Assembly: GCA_003220435.1 (NCBI GenBank)
Contig: QHSL01000059.1
Span: 96,077-160,076, forward strand
Source: Candidatus Rokuibacteriota bacterium
GTDB lineage: Bacteria > Methylomirabilota > Methylomirabilia > Rokubacteriales > CSP1-6
Length of the DNA stretch: 64,000 nt
Direction of reading: 5' to 3'
Of this stretch, positions 1-9,210 are shown piece by piece. The notes beneath the pieces were generated by a model that ran no database searches, had not been told where the DNA came from, and saw nothing but the letters and a program-made list of their open reading frames with translations. Within the stretch, counting starts at the first letter, position 1. Every line of letters begins with the position of its first letter. Position numbers and translations under genes: made by a program.

Positions 1-1695
1 AGCGCGACGGCGGTGTGGGCGCCGACCGGCATCGCGCTCGCGGCGTTTCTCCGGCTCGGCTACGGCGTGTGGCCGGCGATCTTTGTCGCCGCCTTCCTGG
101 TCAACGTCACGACGGCGGGCTCGATCGTGACCTCGATCGGGATCGCGCTCGGCAACACCCTCGAGGGGGCGGTCGGCTGCTACCTGGTGACGCGGTTCGC
201 GCCGTGTAGCGCGTCGTTCAGCCGCCCCGCGGACGTCTTCGCCTTCACCGGGCTCGCTGCGCTCGCCGGCACGACGGTGAGCGCCTCCGTCGGCGTGACG
301 ACTCTGGCGCTGGGCGGGTACGCCAGCTGGGGAGACTATGGCGCGATCTGGACGACGTGGTGGCTCGGAGACGCCGCGGGCGCTCTCATCTTCGCGCCGC
401 CCGTGCTTCTCTGGAGCGGGCAGCTTCGGCGCGGGTTCCGACCGCGATGGTTGGAGACCTCCCTCTCACTGCTGGTCACGGTCGCCGTGGGTGTGGTCGT
501 CTTCAGCGGCTGGCTACCGGCACCGGTCCAGCGGCTCGAGTTCCTCGTGATTCCCCCCATCGTCTGGGTCGCCTTCCGATTCGGCCCACGCGAGGCGGCC
601 ACGGCGGCCCTCGTGATGTCGACGATCGCCCTCTGGGCCACCGTGCGCGGCGTCGGCCCATTCGCGCTCGAGGCGCCTCGGGTGGCGCTCCTCTCGCTGC
701 AGGCGTACATGAGCGTGATCACGTTGACGGCGCTCGTCCTGGCCGCCGCCGCCGCGGACCGCCGCCGGGCCGAGGAGGACCGCCTGCGAGAGGCTCGGGA
801 TCGGGTGCGGACTCACGAGGCGCTCGGGCAGAGCGAGGAGCTGCATCGCGCCATCGCCGAGCTGACCTCGGATTTCGCCGTCATCGTGCGCCTCGAGCCG
901 GACGGCTCAATCGTCCTCGAATCGGCGACCGACGGCTTCAGACGAGTGACGGGCTACGCGCCCGAGGAGCTGGCCGGCCGTTTCGACTGGCGGCGCCTCC
1001 TGGATGTCGACACGTTCACCGACGCGTCGATCGTGGGCGAGCGCCTTCGGTCGGGCGAGCGCCTCTCGCTCGAGCTCCGGATCGTCGCGAAGGACGGTGC
1101 CAGGCGGTGGCTCCGCTGTCACGCCGAGCCCTTCCGGCGCGGCGAGCCGGATCGCATCGACCGCATCATCGCCTCGGCCGAAGACGTCACCGACCGTCGA
1201 GGAGCGGACGAGGCGCTTCGACGTCATCAGGAGGTGATCCGCGAGCTGTCCACGCCGGTCCTTCGCATTCGCGACCGCCTGCTCATCCTGCCCGTGATCG
1301 GCCAGATCGACGCCCAGCGCGCTCAACACCTGACCACGGAGCTCTTGAGCAGCATCCGGATCAACCGGGCGCGGGTGGTGGTGATCGACATGACCGGGGT
1401 TCCGACGATGACCCCCGACGTCGGCCACCAGATCTTGAAGACGATCGAGGCGTGCCGGCTTCTGGGCGCGGCGATCATCGTCACCGGCCTCTCCCACGCG
1501 ATCGCCGACACGCTCGTCTCGTTCGGCCTCGACATCGGCCGGGTGACGAGCCTCGGCGACTTGCAGAGCGGCATGGAGGAAGCCGAGCGGCTCCTCGGCG
1601 CCGGCAGGACCCTCGCCGGCACCGATTCCACTGGGACGAGCGGAGGAACGTCGAGCCTCACCGGAGGAGAGCGGCCGCACCGACAATCGCCCTGA
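1..1695 (+). CDS. MASE1 membrane sensor - PAS - STAS (RsbR-like) protein, 5' truncated by window edge
   Basis: Frame is open from base 1 (SATAVWAPTGIALAAFLRLGYGVWPAIFVAAFLVN, MASE1-like); PAS region (ADEALRRH upstream, GYAPEELAGRFDWRRLLD) and C-terminal STAS (ARVVVIDMTGVPTMTPDVGHQILKTIEACRLLGAAIIVTGL). Confidence 0.85.
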   Translation, partial: SATAVWAPTGIALAAFLRLGYGVWPAIFVAAFLVNVTTAGSIVTSIGIALGNTLEGAVGCYLVTRFAPCSASFSRPADVFAFTGLAALAGTTVSASVGVTTLALGGYASWGDYGAIWTTWWLGDAAGALIFAPPVLLWSGQLRRGFRPRWLETSLSLLVTVAVGVVVFSGWLPAPVQRLEFLVIPPIVWVAFRFGPREAATAALVMSTIALWATVRGVGPFALEAPRVALLSLQAYMSVITLTALVLAAAAADRRRAEEDRLREARDRVRTHEALGQSEELHRAIAELTSDFAVIVRLEPDGSIVLESATDGFRRVTGYAPEELAGRFDWRRLLDVDTFTDASIVGERLRSGERLSLELRIVAKDGARRWLRCHAEPFRRGEPDRIDRIIASAEDVTDRRGADEALRRHQEVIRELSTPVLRIRDRLLILPVIGQIDAQRAQHLTTELLSSIRINRARVVVIDMTGVPTMTPDVGHQILKTIEACRLLGAAIIVTGLSHAIADTLVSFGLDIGRVTSLGDLQSGMEEAERLLGAGRTLAGTDSTGTSGGTSSLTGGERPHRQSP

Positions 1696-1728
1696 GCTCT
1701 CGACGAATGTCGAGTGAGCCCATCTGTC

Positions 1729-1968
1729 TCACACGCCCGAGTAGCGGCCTGTCCCGCGCGCCTGGAGCTGGGCATAGCAGGCGAGCGCCAGCGAAAGCTG
1801 GCCTCGCATGTGCTTGATCTTGGAGAACAGGCGGAGGGCTTCGAGGTCGTCGGCGCTGTCCTCGAGGATCGCCGCGACCTCCGCCTCGGCCTGGGTCAGC
1901 TCGCCGAGCTCGACGAGCACGCGAGCTTCCTCCAGGCGCTGCTCGCGCCGTACCGTTGCTTCCATCAT
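1729..1968 (-). CDS. small TPR-like protein
   Basis: 79 aa ORF with TPR-like helical pattern (ELTQAEAEVAAILEDSADDLEALRLFSKIKHMRGQLSLALACYAQLQ); same strand as the dsrE-like gene. Confidence 0.5.
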   Translation of the reverse strand: MMEATVRREQRLEEARVLVELGELTQAEAEVAAILEDSADDLEALRLFSKIKHMRGQLSLALACYAQLQARGTGRYSGV

Positions 1969-2108
1969 TTTGTAGCCGCGCCTCTGCCGGCGGGTCCCCA
2001 GCCCCGCGACGGCTTGCGGCGCGCACCACGACTCGCGGAAGGGAGCCGGGACCTCACGGCTCTTGATCGAGGGTCGAGTCAGAACGCTCGACCGTCAAGC
2101 CGATGTCG

Positions 2109-2471
2109 TCAATAGCTGACGCAGGTACTCCCCTCGGACAGAAACTCGACGAGCTTCGCCCCGCCGACGATCGCCGCGCTGGCCACCAGGTTGTGCTCGT
2201 CGAGCTTGCGCTTCTTGAAGCAGGGCGAGCACACGAAGATCGTGCCCCCCGCCTTCGCGAAATTCTCGATGAGCTCGCGCAGCGGGGTGAACCCCTCCTC
2301 GCGGACATCGTCGGCGTACCCCTTCTGAGCGAGACGGACGCCCTCGACGCTCAGGAAGACGAGCGTCTCCTTGCCCGAGCCGACCGCGGCGTTGGCGATC
2401 ACGAAGCCCACGGTCGCCTTGTCCGGGTTGTCTTTCGCGTGTGTGAGGCTGACGCAGAATCGATTGGCCAT
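2109..2471 (-). CDS. DsrE family protein
   Basis: MANRFCVSLTHAKDNPDKATVGFVIANAAVGSGKETLVFLSVEGVRLA...IFVCSPCFKKRKL, DsrE/F-type fold; 2 nt after the tusA-like gene. Confidence 0.8.
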   Translation of the reverse strand: MANRFCVSLTHAKDNPDKATVGFVIANAAVGSGKETLVFLSVEGVRLAQKGYADDVREEGFTPLRELIENFAKAGGTIFVCSPCFKKRKLDEHNLVASAAIVGGAKLVEFLSEGSTCVSY

Positions 2472-2473
2472 GA

Positions 2474-2719
2474 TCAGCTCTCCTTTCGGCGGATCCGATA
2501 CACCGGATGCTGCTGGGTCATGAGCGTGTGTCCGGTCATGCGGCACCAGGCGGGAATGTCGGCCCGGGCACCCGCATCGAACGCTATGAGCTTCAGCTCC
2601 TGCCCGGGCGCCATGCCCTCCAGGCGGAAACGAAGCTCGACCAAGAGCTTGCCGCAGCCGAGCTCACCGGCATCCCACTCACGGTCGGCGTCACGCCGGT
2701 CCGACGGGTCAGGGCTCAT
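2474..2719 (-). CDS. TusA/SirA-like sulfurtransferase family protein
   Basis: DAGELGCGKLLVELRFRLEGMAPGQELKLIAFDAGARADIPAWCRMTGHTL; TusA-type core. Confidence 0.8.
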   Translation of the reverse strand: MSPDPSDRRDADREWDAGELGCGKLLVELRFRLEGMAPGQELKLIAFDAGARADIPAWCRMTGHTLMTQQHPVYRIRRKES

Positions 2720-2806
2720 GCGACCGATACGTCCCCTCCGCTCAGGCGAAGCCTATAAGCAAACCTCGGTTTCGCAAGTCGCGCTCGCGGAGGAGGGCGA
2801 GCCCAC

Positions 2807-4381
2807 TCAGGCGGTGTGTCTGAAGCGTGCCCAGTCGATCCCGAGTCTGCGCATCCGGGCTCGGAGGGTGTGCGGGTTCACCTTCAATAGTCGAGCCGCG
2901 CCGTGCGGCCCCTCGATACGGCCGAGGGTGACGGCCAGGGCGGCTTCGATGTGCTTGCGGATGGCGCCGTCGAGCGCGCCGATAGAGTCGGCGGCCGCCT
3001 CGAGATGGCCCGGCGGCGTGCTCGGGGAGCGAGTCGGCGCGACCGGGATGGCCGCGGTGCCGAGGGCCGTCGCGACGTCCAGCCGCGCGCCGTTGCCGAG
3101 GATGGTGGCGCGATCGATCACGGCCCCGAGCTCGCGAACATTGCCCGGCCACGCGTACGAAACGAGCGCGGCCATGTCCTGCGCCGACGGCATCTGCACC
3201 GGCAGCCCGAACCGGGTCGCGGCTCGCTGGGCGAAATGACGCGCGAGGGCGGGTATGTCCTCGCGCCGCTCGCGCAGGGGCGGGAGCAGGACGGGGAACA
3301 CCGCGATCCGGTACCAGAGGTCCTCGCGGAAGCGGCCCTCGCGGACCATCGCGGTCAGATCGCGGTGGGTGGCCGTCACGATGCGCGTGTCGACCTTGAT
3401 CGCCTCCTGACCGCCGATTCGCTCCAGATAACCGTCTTGCAGCACGCGGAGCAGTCGCACCTGCGCGGCCGGCGGGAGGTCGCCGATCTCGTCCAGGAAC
3501 AGCGTGCCGCCGTCGGCGCGCTCGAACCAGCCCTTGCGCGTGTCCACGGCCCCGGTGAAGCTCCCGCGCTCGTGGCCGAACAGCTGCGAGTCGATCAGCT
3601 CGGGCGGGATCGCGCCGCAGTTGACGCGAACGAACGGCCCGGCCGACCGCGGCGAGCGCGTGTGGATCGCGCGCGCCACCACTTCCTTGCCGGCGCCGGT
3701 CTCGCCCAGGATCAGGATGGGCACGTCCGACCTCGCGACCAGCTCGACGCGCTCCAGCACCGAGCGCAGCCCGCCGTCGGCTCCCACGATCGTCTCGCCG
3801 CTCTGCGTTCGACCGAGCCGGGTCAGGAGCGACTGCTTCTCCGCCTCCGCCGTCTCGCGCAGCGCCGTGAGCTCGCGAAGGCGATGATGGTTCTCGAGCG
3901 CGACCGCGAAGGGGTCGAGGAGCGTGTGGACGAGCTCGACGTGGCGCGCGTCGAAGCGCTCGCCCTGGCGCGATAGCACGACCAGGATTCCCTGGAGGCC
4001 GCGCGGGCTCTCGAGCGGGCCCACGAGGGCCTCACCGCGGACGCCCCGCGGCACGCAGGGCGCCCAGTCCGCCACCGGCGACGCGCGCTCCGCACGGTGG
4101 GCGACTTCGCCGCGCTGGCACCATGCGAGCAGTCGCGCCGCGTCGCCCGACGAGCACTCGGTTGGACCCGTGTCGAGCGCGGCTCTTGATCCCGGCGGGC
4201 CCAGGGCCACGGTCTCGAGTCGGGAGCGCCTGACGTCGAGCTCTCGAATCAACACCGCCTCGAGCGGGAGCCAGTCGGCCAGGAGCCGGGCGATTGCCGC
4301 TGTCGATCGTGGGACCTCGATGTGGCGGCAGGCCTCCCTCCACACAGTCAGAAGAAGCTCTTGGAAGTCATTTGACGACAC
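2807..4381 (-). CDS. sigma-54-dependent Fis-family transcriptional regulator with N-terminal GAF-like domain
   Basis: Walker A GETGAGKE, GSFTGA loop, GGTLFLDEIGDLP, C-terminal HTH (GAARLLKVNPHTLRARMRRLGI). Confidence 0.93.
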   Translation of the reverse strand: MSSNDFQELLLTVWREACRHIEVPRSTAAIARLLADWLPLEAVLIRELDVRRSRLETVALGPPGSRAALDTGPTECSSGDAARLLAWCQRGEVAHRAERASPVADWAPCVPRGVRGEALVGPLESPRGLQGILVVLSRQGERFDARHVELVHTLLDPFAVALENHHRLRELTALRETAEAEKQSLLTRLGRTQSGETIVGADGGLRSVLERVELVARSDVPILILGETGAGKEVVARAIHTRSPRSAGPFVRVNCGAIPPELIDSQLFGHERGSFTGAVDTRKGWFERADGGTLFLDEIGDLPPAAQVRLLRVLQDGYLERIGGQEAIKVDTRIVTATHRDLTAMVREGRFREDLWYRIAVFPVLLPPLRERREDIPALARHFAQRAATRFGLPVQMPSAQDMAALVSYAWPGNVRELGAVIDRATILGNGARLDVATALGTAAIPVAPTRSPSTPPGHLEAAADSIGALDGAIRKHIEAALAVTLGRIEGPHGAARLLKVNPHTLRARMRRLGIDWARFRHTA

Positions 4382-4592
4382 GATATCGGTAACCTATCAC
4401 GGAATCACTACCACATATCACGGACGGGGAGCCCTTCGGTGCGCTCGACGCCAAGGTGATGGCTCCGCCGGCCTTCTGGCCGAAGTCGCTCACGAGCGCT
4501 GCCGCGAGCTCGGCCTCCACCGGGCGCGGTGGTGGCGGTGGTGCCCCGCCGCATCGAGGTCTTCGTCGACCGGCCCCGCTGAGGGCCCGCGC

Positions 4593-5750
4593 TCAATCGC
4601 GCTTGAGCGTGGGCAAGACCTTCTCGCTGAAGAGCCGGATGTTCTTCATCGTGAGGTCGTGGGGCATGGAGCCGAACTGCAGGAGCGCCACCAGGACACC
4701 GGCGCCCACCTCGCGCGTTTGCGCGCGGATCTCGCGGATCACGTAGTCGGGGTCGCCCACGATCGACAGCCCTTCCTTCTGGCACAGGTCGAAGTCGAGC
4801 TCGTAGAGCGGCAGCTCCTCGGTTCTCGTGGCCGGCTGCCGCGTCGTCGCCGACTGCCCCATGAGCGCCATCGAGCCGCGGTGGTAGCTCAAGAGCTTCT
4901 GCCAGAAGTAGTTGAGGTGCGACTCGACCTCCTGGCGGGCGCGCGCGTTGGTCTCCGCGACGTAGATGTGGCGGACCAAATGGCAGTCCTCGGGAGTCGC
5001 CGTCCAACCGTGCTTGAGCGCGAGTTGCCGGTAGCGGTCGAAGACGGCGCGCGCGCGGCCGATCGTCCGGTACGCGGAGCCGGTTGGCACCCCGCGGCTG
5101 GCCGCGATCTCGAGCCCCTCCTCGCTGTCGGCGGGCAGGATGATCGGCGGGTGGGGCTGCTGGAGCGGGCGCGGCCAGATCGAGACCCGGTCGTAGGTGA
5201 AGTACTTTCCGCGCCACTCGAAGGGCGCGCGCTCCGTCCACGACTTCACGATCAGGTCCCACGCCTCGGTCATGCGGGGGCGAGCGTCGACCAGCGGAAT
5301 GCTGTAGGCGAGGAACTCCTGGGGCACCCCCCGCACGAATCCCGAGATGACGCGTCCGCCCGACATCACGTCGAGCATCGCGACCTCTTCGGCGAGCCGG
5401 AGCGGATGCGCGTGGAGCGCCGGCAAGTTCCCGAAGATGCCGATCTTGATCTTCTTCGTCCGCTGGGTGAGCACCGCCGCGATGAGGTTGGGTGAGGGCA
5501 TGAGCCCGTACGGTTTGGCGTGGTGCTCGTTGATACAGATCGCGTCGTAGCCGCACTCCTCGTAGAACTCCATCTGACGGAAGTGCTCGTCGTAGACCTG
5601 CCGCCCGAGCGCCGGGTCGTAGAGTCCGTTCGGGTCCGGATAGTAGGAAGCCTCGGCGAGGTGTGGCCACGGCATCAGATCGAACGCGTACACTCGCATG
5701 GTCATCTCCCCGCCCTCGCCGGCCTCGGTCGGAGGGTTCGAACGAATCAC
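4593..5750 (-). CDS. LLM class flavin-dependent oxidoreductase
   Basis: Bacterial-luciferase-like: EFYEECGYDAICINEHHAKPYGLMPSPNLIAAVLTQRTKKIKIG...EEVAMLDVMSGGRVISGFVRG. Confidence 0.9.
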   Translation of the reverse strand: MIRSNPPTEAGEGGEMTMRVYAFDLMPWPHLAEASYYPDPNGLYDPALGRQVYDEHFRQMEFYEECGYDAICINEHHAKPYGLMPSPNLIAAVLTQRTKKIKIGIFGNLPALHAHPLRLAEEVAMLDVMSGGRVISGFVRGVPQEFLAYSIPLVDARPRMTEAWDLIVKSWTERAPFEWRGKYFTYDRVSIWPRPLQQPHPPIILPADSEEGLEIAASRGVPTGSAYRTIGRARAVFDRYRQLALKHGWTATPEDCHLVRHIYVAETNARARQEVESHLNYFWQKLLSYHRGSMALMGQSATTRQPATRTEELPLYELDFDLCQKEGLSIVGDPDYVIREIRAQTREVGAGVLVALLQFGSMPHDLTMKNIRLFSEKVLPTLKRD

Positions 5751-5807
5751 GGCAAGAGTATCACCGGGCCGTGCGAGCGAGCGGGCGAGTGTCGAGCCGG
5801 ACCGCCG

Positions 5808-8800
5808 CTACGGGATCGTCGTCGCGACGGTGACGACGGAGCCGTCGGCGAAAGACGCCGTCACGGTGAAGGTCTGGCCCGACACGAACGGCGATGGGTT
5901 GTAGTCGGAGGCGAACACGAAGAAGCTCCCGCCGTCGGCGACGGCGAAGTTCACGGTGCCGTTGGCGGCGTTGAGAAGCGCGCCATCGAGGCTGGCGGCG
6001 GCGCCGAGCGCCCAGGGCGACGAGGCCGAGTTGGAGTCCCAGGTGTCGATGCTTCCGCTGCGGCGCAACTCGAGGTTCGTGACCGTTCGCGGACCGCTGC
6101 CGGCCAGGACGGTCACCTGGAAAGTGCCGTCGAGCTTGGTGTCAGGCGCGAAGGCCGAGGAGCTCGCGCCGACCTTGTCGCGCAGCTTGCCAAGGAACGT
6201 CAGGCTGAGCGTCGGCGGCGGCGGCTTCACGGTGAAGCCGGCCGAGCGAACACCCGACTGGCCGTCCGGGTTCGTGACCGTGACGTCGCGCGGGCCCGTT
6301 GTCGCGGTCGAGGCCAGCGCGAGCGCGACCGAGATCTGAGTCGACGAGACGACCATCGTCGAGGTCACGGTGACGCCAGCGCCGAACGAGACGGTCGCCC
6401 CGGGCTGGAAGCTCGCGCCCGCGACCGTCGCGGTGAGCGTGGTTCCCTGAACCGCGCTACTCGGCGTCACGCTCGAAATCGACGGCACGGGCGGCAGCGT
6501 GACGGTCGTGGCGGCCGAAGTCCCGTCGGCGAAGTTCGCGGTGACGGTGAAGCCGGCCCCGCCATAGAACGGCGTGGGGTTGTAGTCCGAAGCGAACACG
6601 TAGAAGCTCCCGCCGTCAGCGACGCCGAAATTCACGGTGCCGTTTCCGGCGTTCAGGAGCGCGGTGTCGAGGCCGGCCCCGGCGCCGAGGGCCCAGGCGC
6701 CCGTCGCCGGGTCGGTGTCCCACGTGTCGATGCTCCCGTTGCGGCGCAGCTCGAGGCGTGCGACCGTCCGCTGACCGCTGCCGACCAGGACGGTCACCTG
6801 GAAGGTGCCGTCGAGCTTGCTGTCAGGCGCGAAGGCCGACGAGCTCTGCCCCACCTTGTCGCGCAACCTGCCCAGGAACGCGAGGCTGAGCGTCGGCGCC
6901 GGGGGCTGGACGGTGAAGCCGTTCGGGCGGACCGCGGACTGGCCGTCGGGGTTCGTGACCGTCACGTCACGCGGGCCGACCGCCGCCCCGCCGGCGATCG
7001 AGAGCGCGACGGAGAGCTGGGTGGCCGAGGCGACCGTCGTCGAGTTGATGGTGATGCCGGCGCCGAACGAGGCGCTCGCGCCTGACTGGAAGCTCGTGCC
7101 TGTCACGGTCACGCTCAGGCTCGCGCCCCGGGTGCCCGCGCTCGGCGCCACGCTCGAGATCGAGGGCATCGCGGGCAGGGTCGCGGTCGCCGTCGCCGTG
7201 GTCCCGTCGGCGAAGCTCGCGGTGACGGTGAAGCTGGCCCCGCCGACGAACGGTGTCGGGTTGTAGTCGGATGCGAACAGCTGGAACGTGCCGCCGTCGG
7301 CGACGGTGAAGCTGACCGTGCCGTTCCCGGCGTTCAGGAGCGCGCTGTCCAGCGTCGCCGCGGCGCCCAGAGCCCAGGGTGACGTGGCGGAGTTGGCGTC
7401 CCAGGCGTCGATGCTGCCGTTACGCCGAAGCTCGAGGCCCGTGACGGTCCGCTGACCGCTGCCGGCCTGGAGCGTGACCCGGAAGGTGCCGTCGAGGGCC
7501 CCGTCGGGCGCGAAGGCGGCGGAGCTCTGGCCCACCTTGTCGCGCAGCCGGCCCAGGAACGCGAGGCCGAGCACGGGCGGCGGCGACTGGACGGTGAAAC
7601 CGTTCGAGCGGATCACCGACTGGCCGTCGGGGTTCGTGACCGTGACGTCACGCGGGCCGACCGTCGCCGCGGTGGCGATCGAGATCGCGACCGAGAGCTG
7701 AGTCGACGAGACGACCGTCGTCGAGCTGATCGTGATCCCGGCGCCGAAGGACGCGGTCGCTCCCGGCTGGAAACCGGTGCCGGCCACGGTCACCGTGACG
7801 TTGGCGCCCTGCGCGCCGATGCTCGGCGTCACGCTCCCGATCGTCGGCATCGCGGGCAGGGTGAGGGACGCGCTGGCGGAGGTCCCGTCGGCGAAGTTCG
7901 CCGTGATCATGAACGCTGCGCCGCTCACGAACGGCGTCGGATTGTAGTCGGAGGCGAACACGTAGAAGGCGCCGCCGTCGGCGACGGCGAAGTTCACGGT
8001 GCCGTTCGCGCCGTTCAGCAGCGCGCTGTCGAGGCTACTCGCGGCGCCCAGCGCCCAGGGAGCCGAGGCGGAGTTCGAATCCCACAGGTCGATGCTTCCG
8101 GTGCGACGCAGCTCGAGGTTCGTGACCGTGCGGCCGCCGCTGCCGGCCTGGAGCGTGACTCGGAAGGTGCCGTCGAGGGCCCCGTCGGGCGCGAAGGCGG
8201 CGGAGCTCTGGCCCACCTTGTCGCGCAGCCGGCCCAGGAACGCGAGGCTGAGCGTCGCCGGCGGGGGCTGCACAGTGAAGCCGCCGGCGCGAATCGCCAG
8301 CTGGCCGTCGGGATTCGTGACCGTGACATCGCGTGGCCCGATCGTCGCGGTCGCATTGATCGCGAGGGTGACCGACAGCTCGGTGGACGACACGACCGTC
8401 ATCGAGCTGACCGTGATGCCGGCGCCGAAGGAGCTGGTCGCTCCGGTCTGGAAGTTCGTGCCGGTCACCGTGACGGTGAGACTCGCGCCCTGCGACCCGA
8501 CGCTCGGCGACACGCTCGAGATCGTGGGGATCGCCGGCAGGTTCAGGCTTGCGCTGGCCGACGTCCCGTCCGCGAAGTTGGCGGTCAGCGAGAAGGCCAT
8601 CCCGGTCGTGAACGGCGAGGGGTTCAGGTCAGACGCGAACAAGAAGAATGTCCCGCCGTCGGCGACGGGGAAGTTCACGGCCCCGTTCGATCCGTTCAGG
8701 AGCGCGCCGTCCAGGCCCGACGTCGCGCCCAGGGCCCAGTAGGCCGTCGCGGAGTTGGAGTCCCAGATATTGATGCTGCCGGCCTGGCGCAGCTCGACGC

Positions 8801-9210
8801 TGGTGACCGTTCGGGGCCAGATCCCGCCCTGCACGGTGACCCGGAAGGTGCCGTCGAGCGCGCCGTCCGGGGCGAAGGCCACGGAGCTCTGGCCGACCTT
8901 GTCGCGCAGCTTGCCCAGGTACGCCAGGCTCATCGTCGGCGGCGGCGGCACGACCGCGAACGCGCCCGCGCGGGTACCGACCTGCCCGCCGGGATTCGTG
9001 ACCGTGACGTCGCGCGGCCCGACCGCCGCGGTGCTCGCGATCGCGAGGGCGATCGAAAGCTGGGTGGGCGAGACGACCGTGGTCGAGTTGACCGTGACGC
9101 CGGCGCCGAACGCGGCCGTCGCCTCCGGCTGGAAGTTGATGCCGTTGACCGTCACGGTGAGGCCCGTGCCCACCGTCCCGCGCGCCGGCGAGACGCTCTT
9201 GATGATCGGC
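5808..9210 (-). repeat. five in-frame tandem coding repeats of about 680 bp (about 227 aa)
   Basis: The motif encoding GSI(D/N)xWDxxxAxxxWALGA recurs at about 6040, 6720, 7400, 8080 and 8760; each unit has IPT (PxIxSVxPSxGxxGxxLTVTVxGxxFQ) plus FLGKLRDKVGQSSxAFAPD... Confidence 0.9.

Noticed and set aside
5730-5750. GGGTTCGAAC resembling a tRNA T-arm
   Set aside because: No acceptor, D-arm or anticodon arm can be assembled around it; it lies at the start of the LLM oxidoreductase gene.
5520-7085. 521-aa plus-strand repetitive ORF, plus the other plus-strand ORFs through 10259
   Set aside because: They are reverse-strand readings of the subtilase tandem repeats; the repetitiveness is inherited from the real gene.
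5808-9210. Regularly spaced repeats considered as a CRISPR array
   Set aside because: Period about 680 bp, fully coding and in frame; no short repeats with unique spacers and no cas genes.
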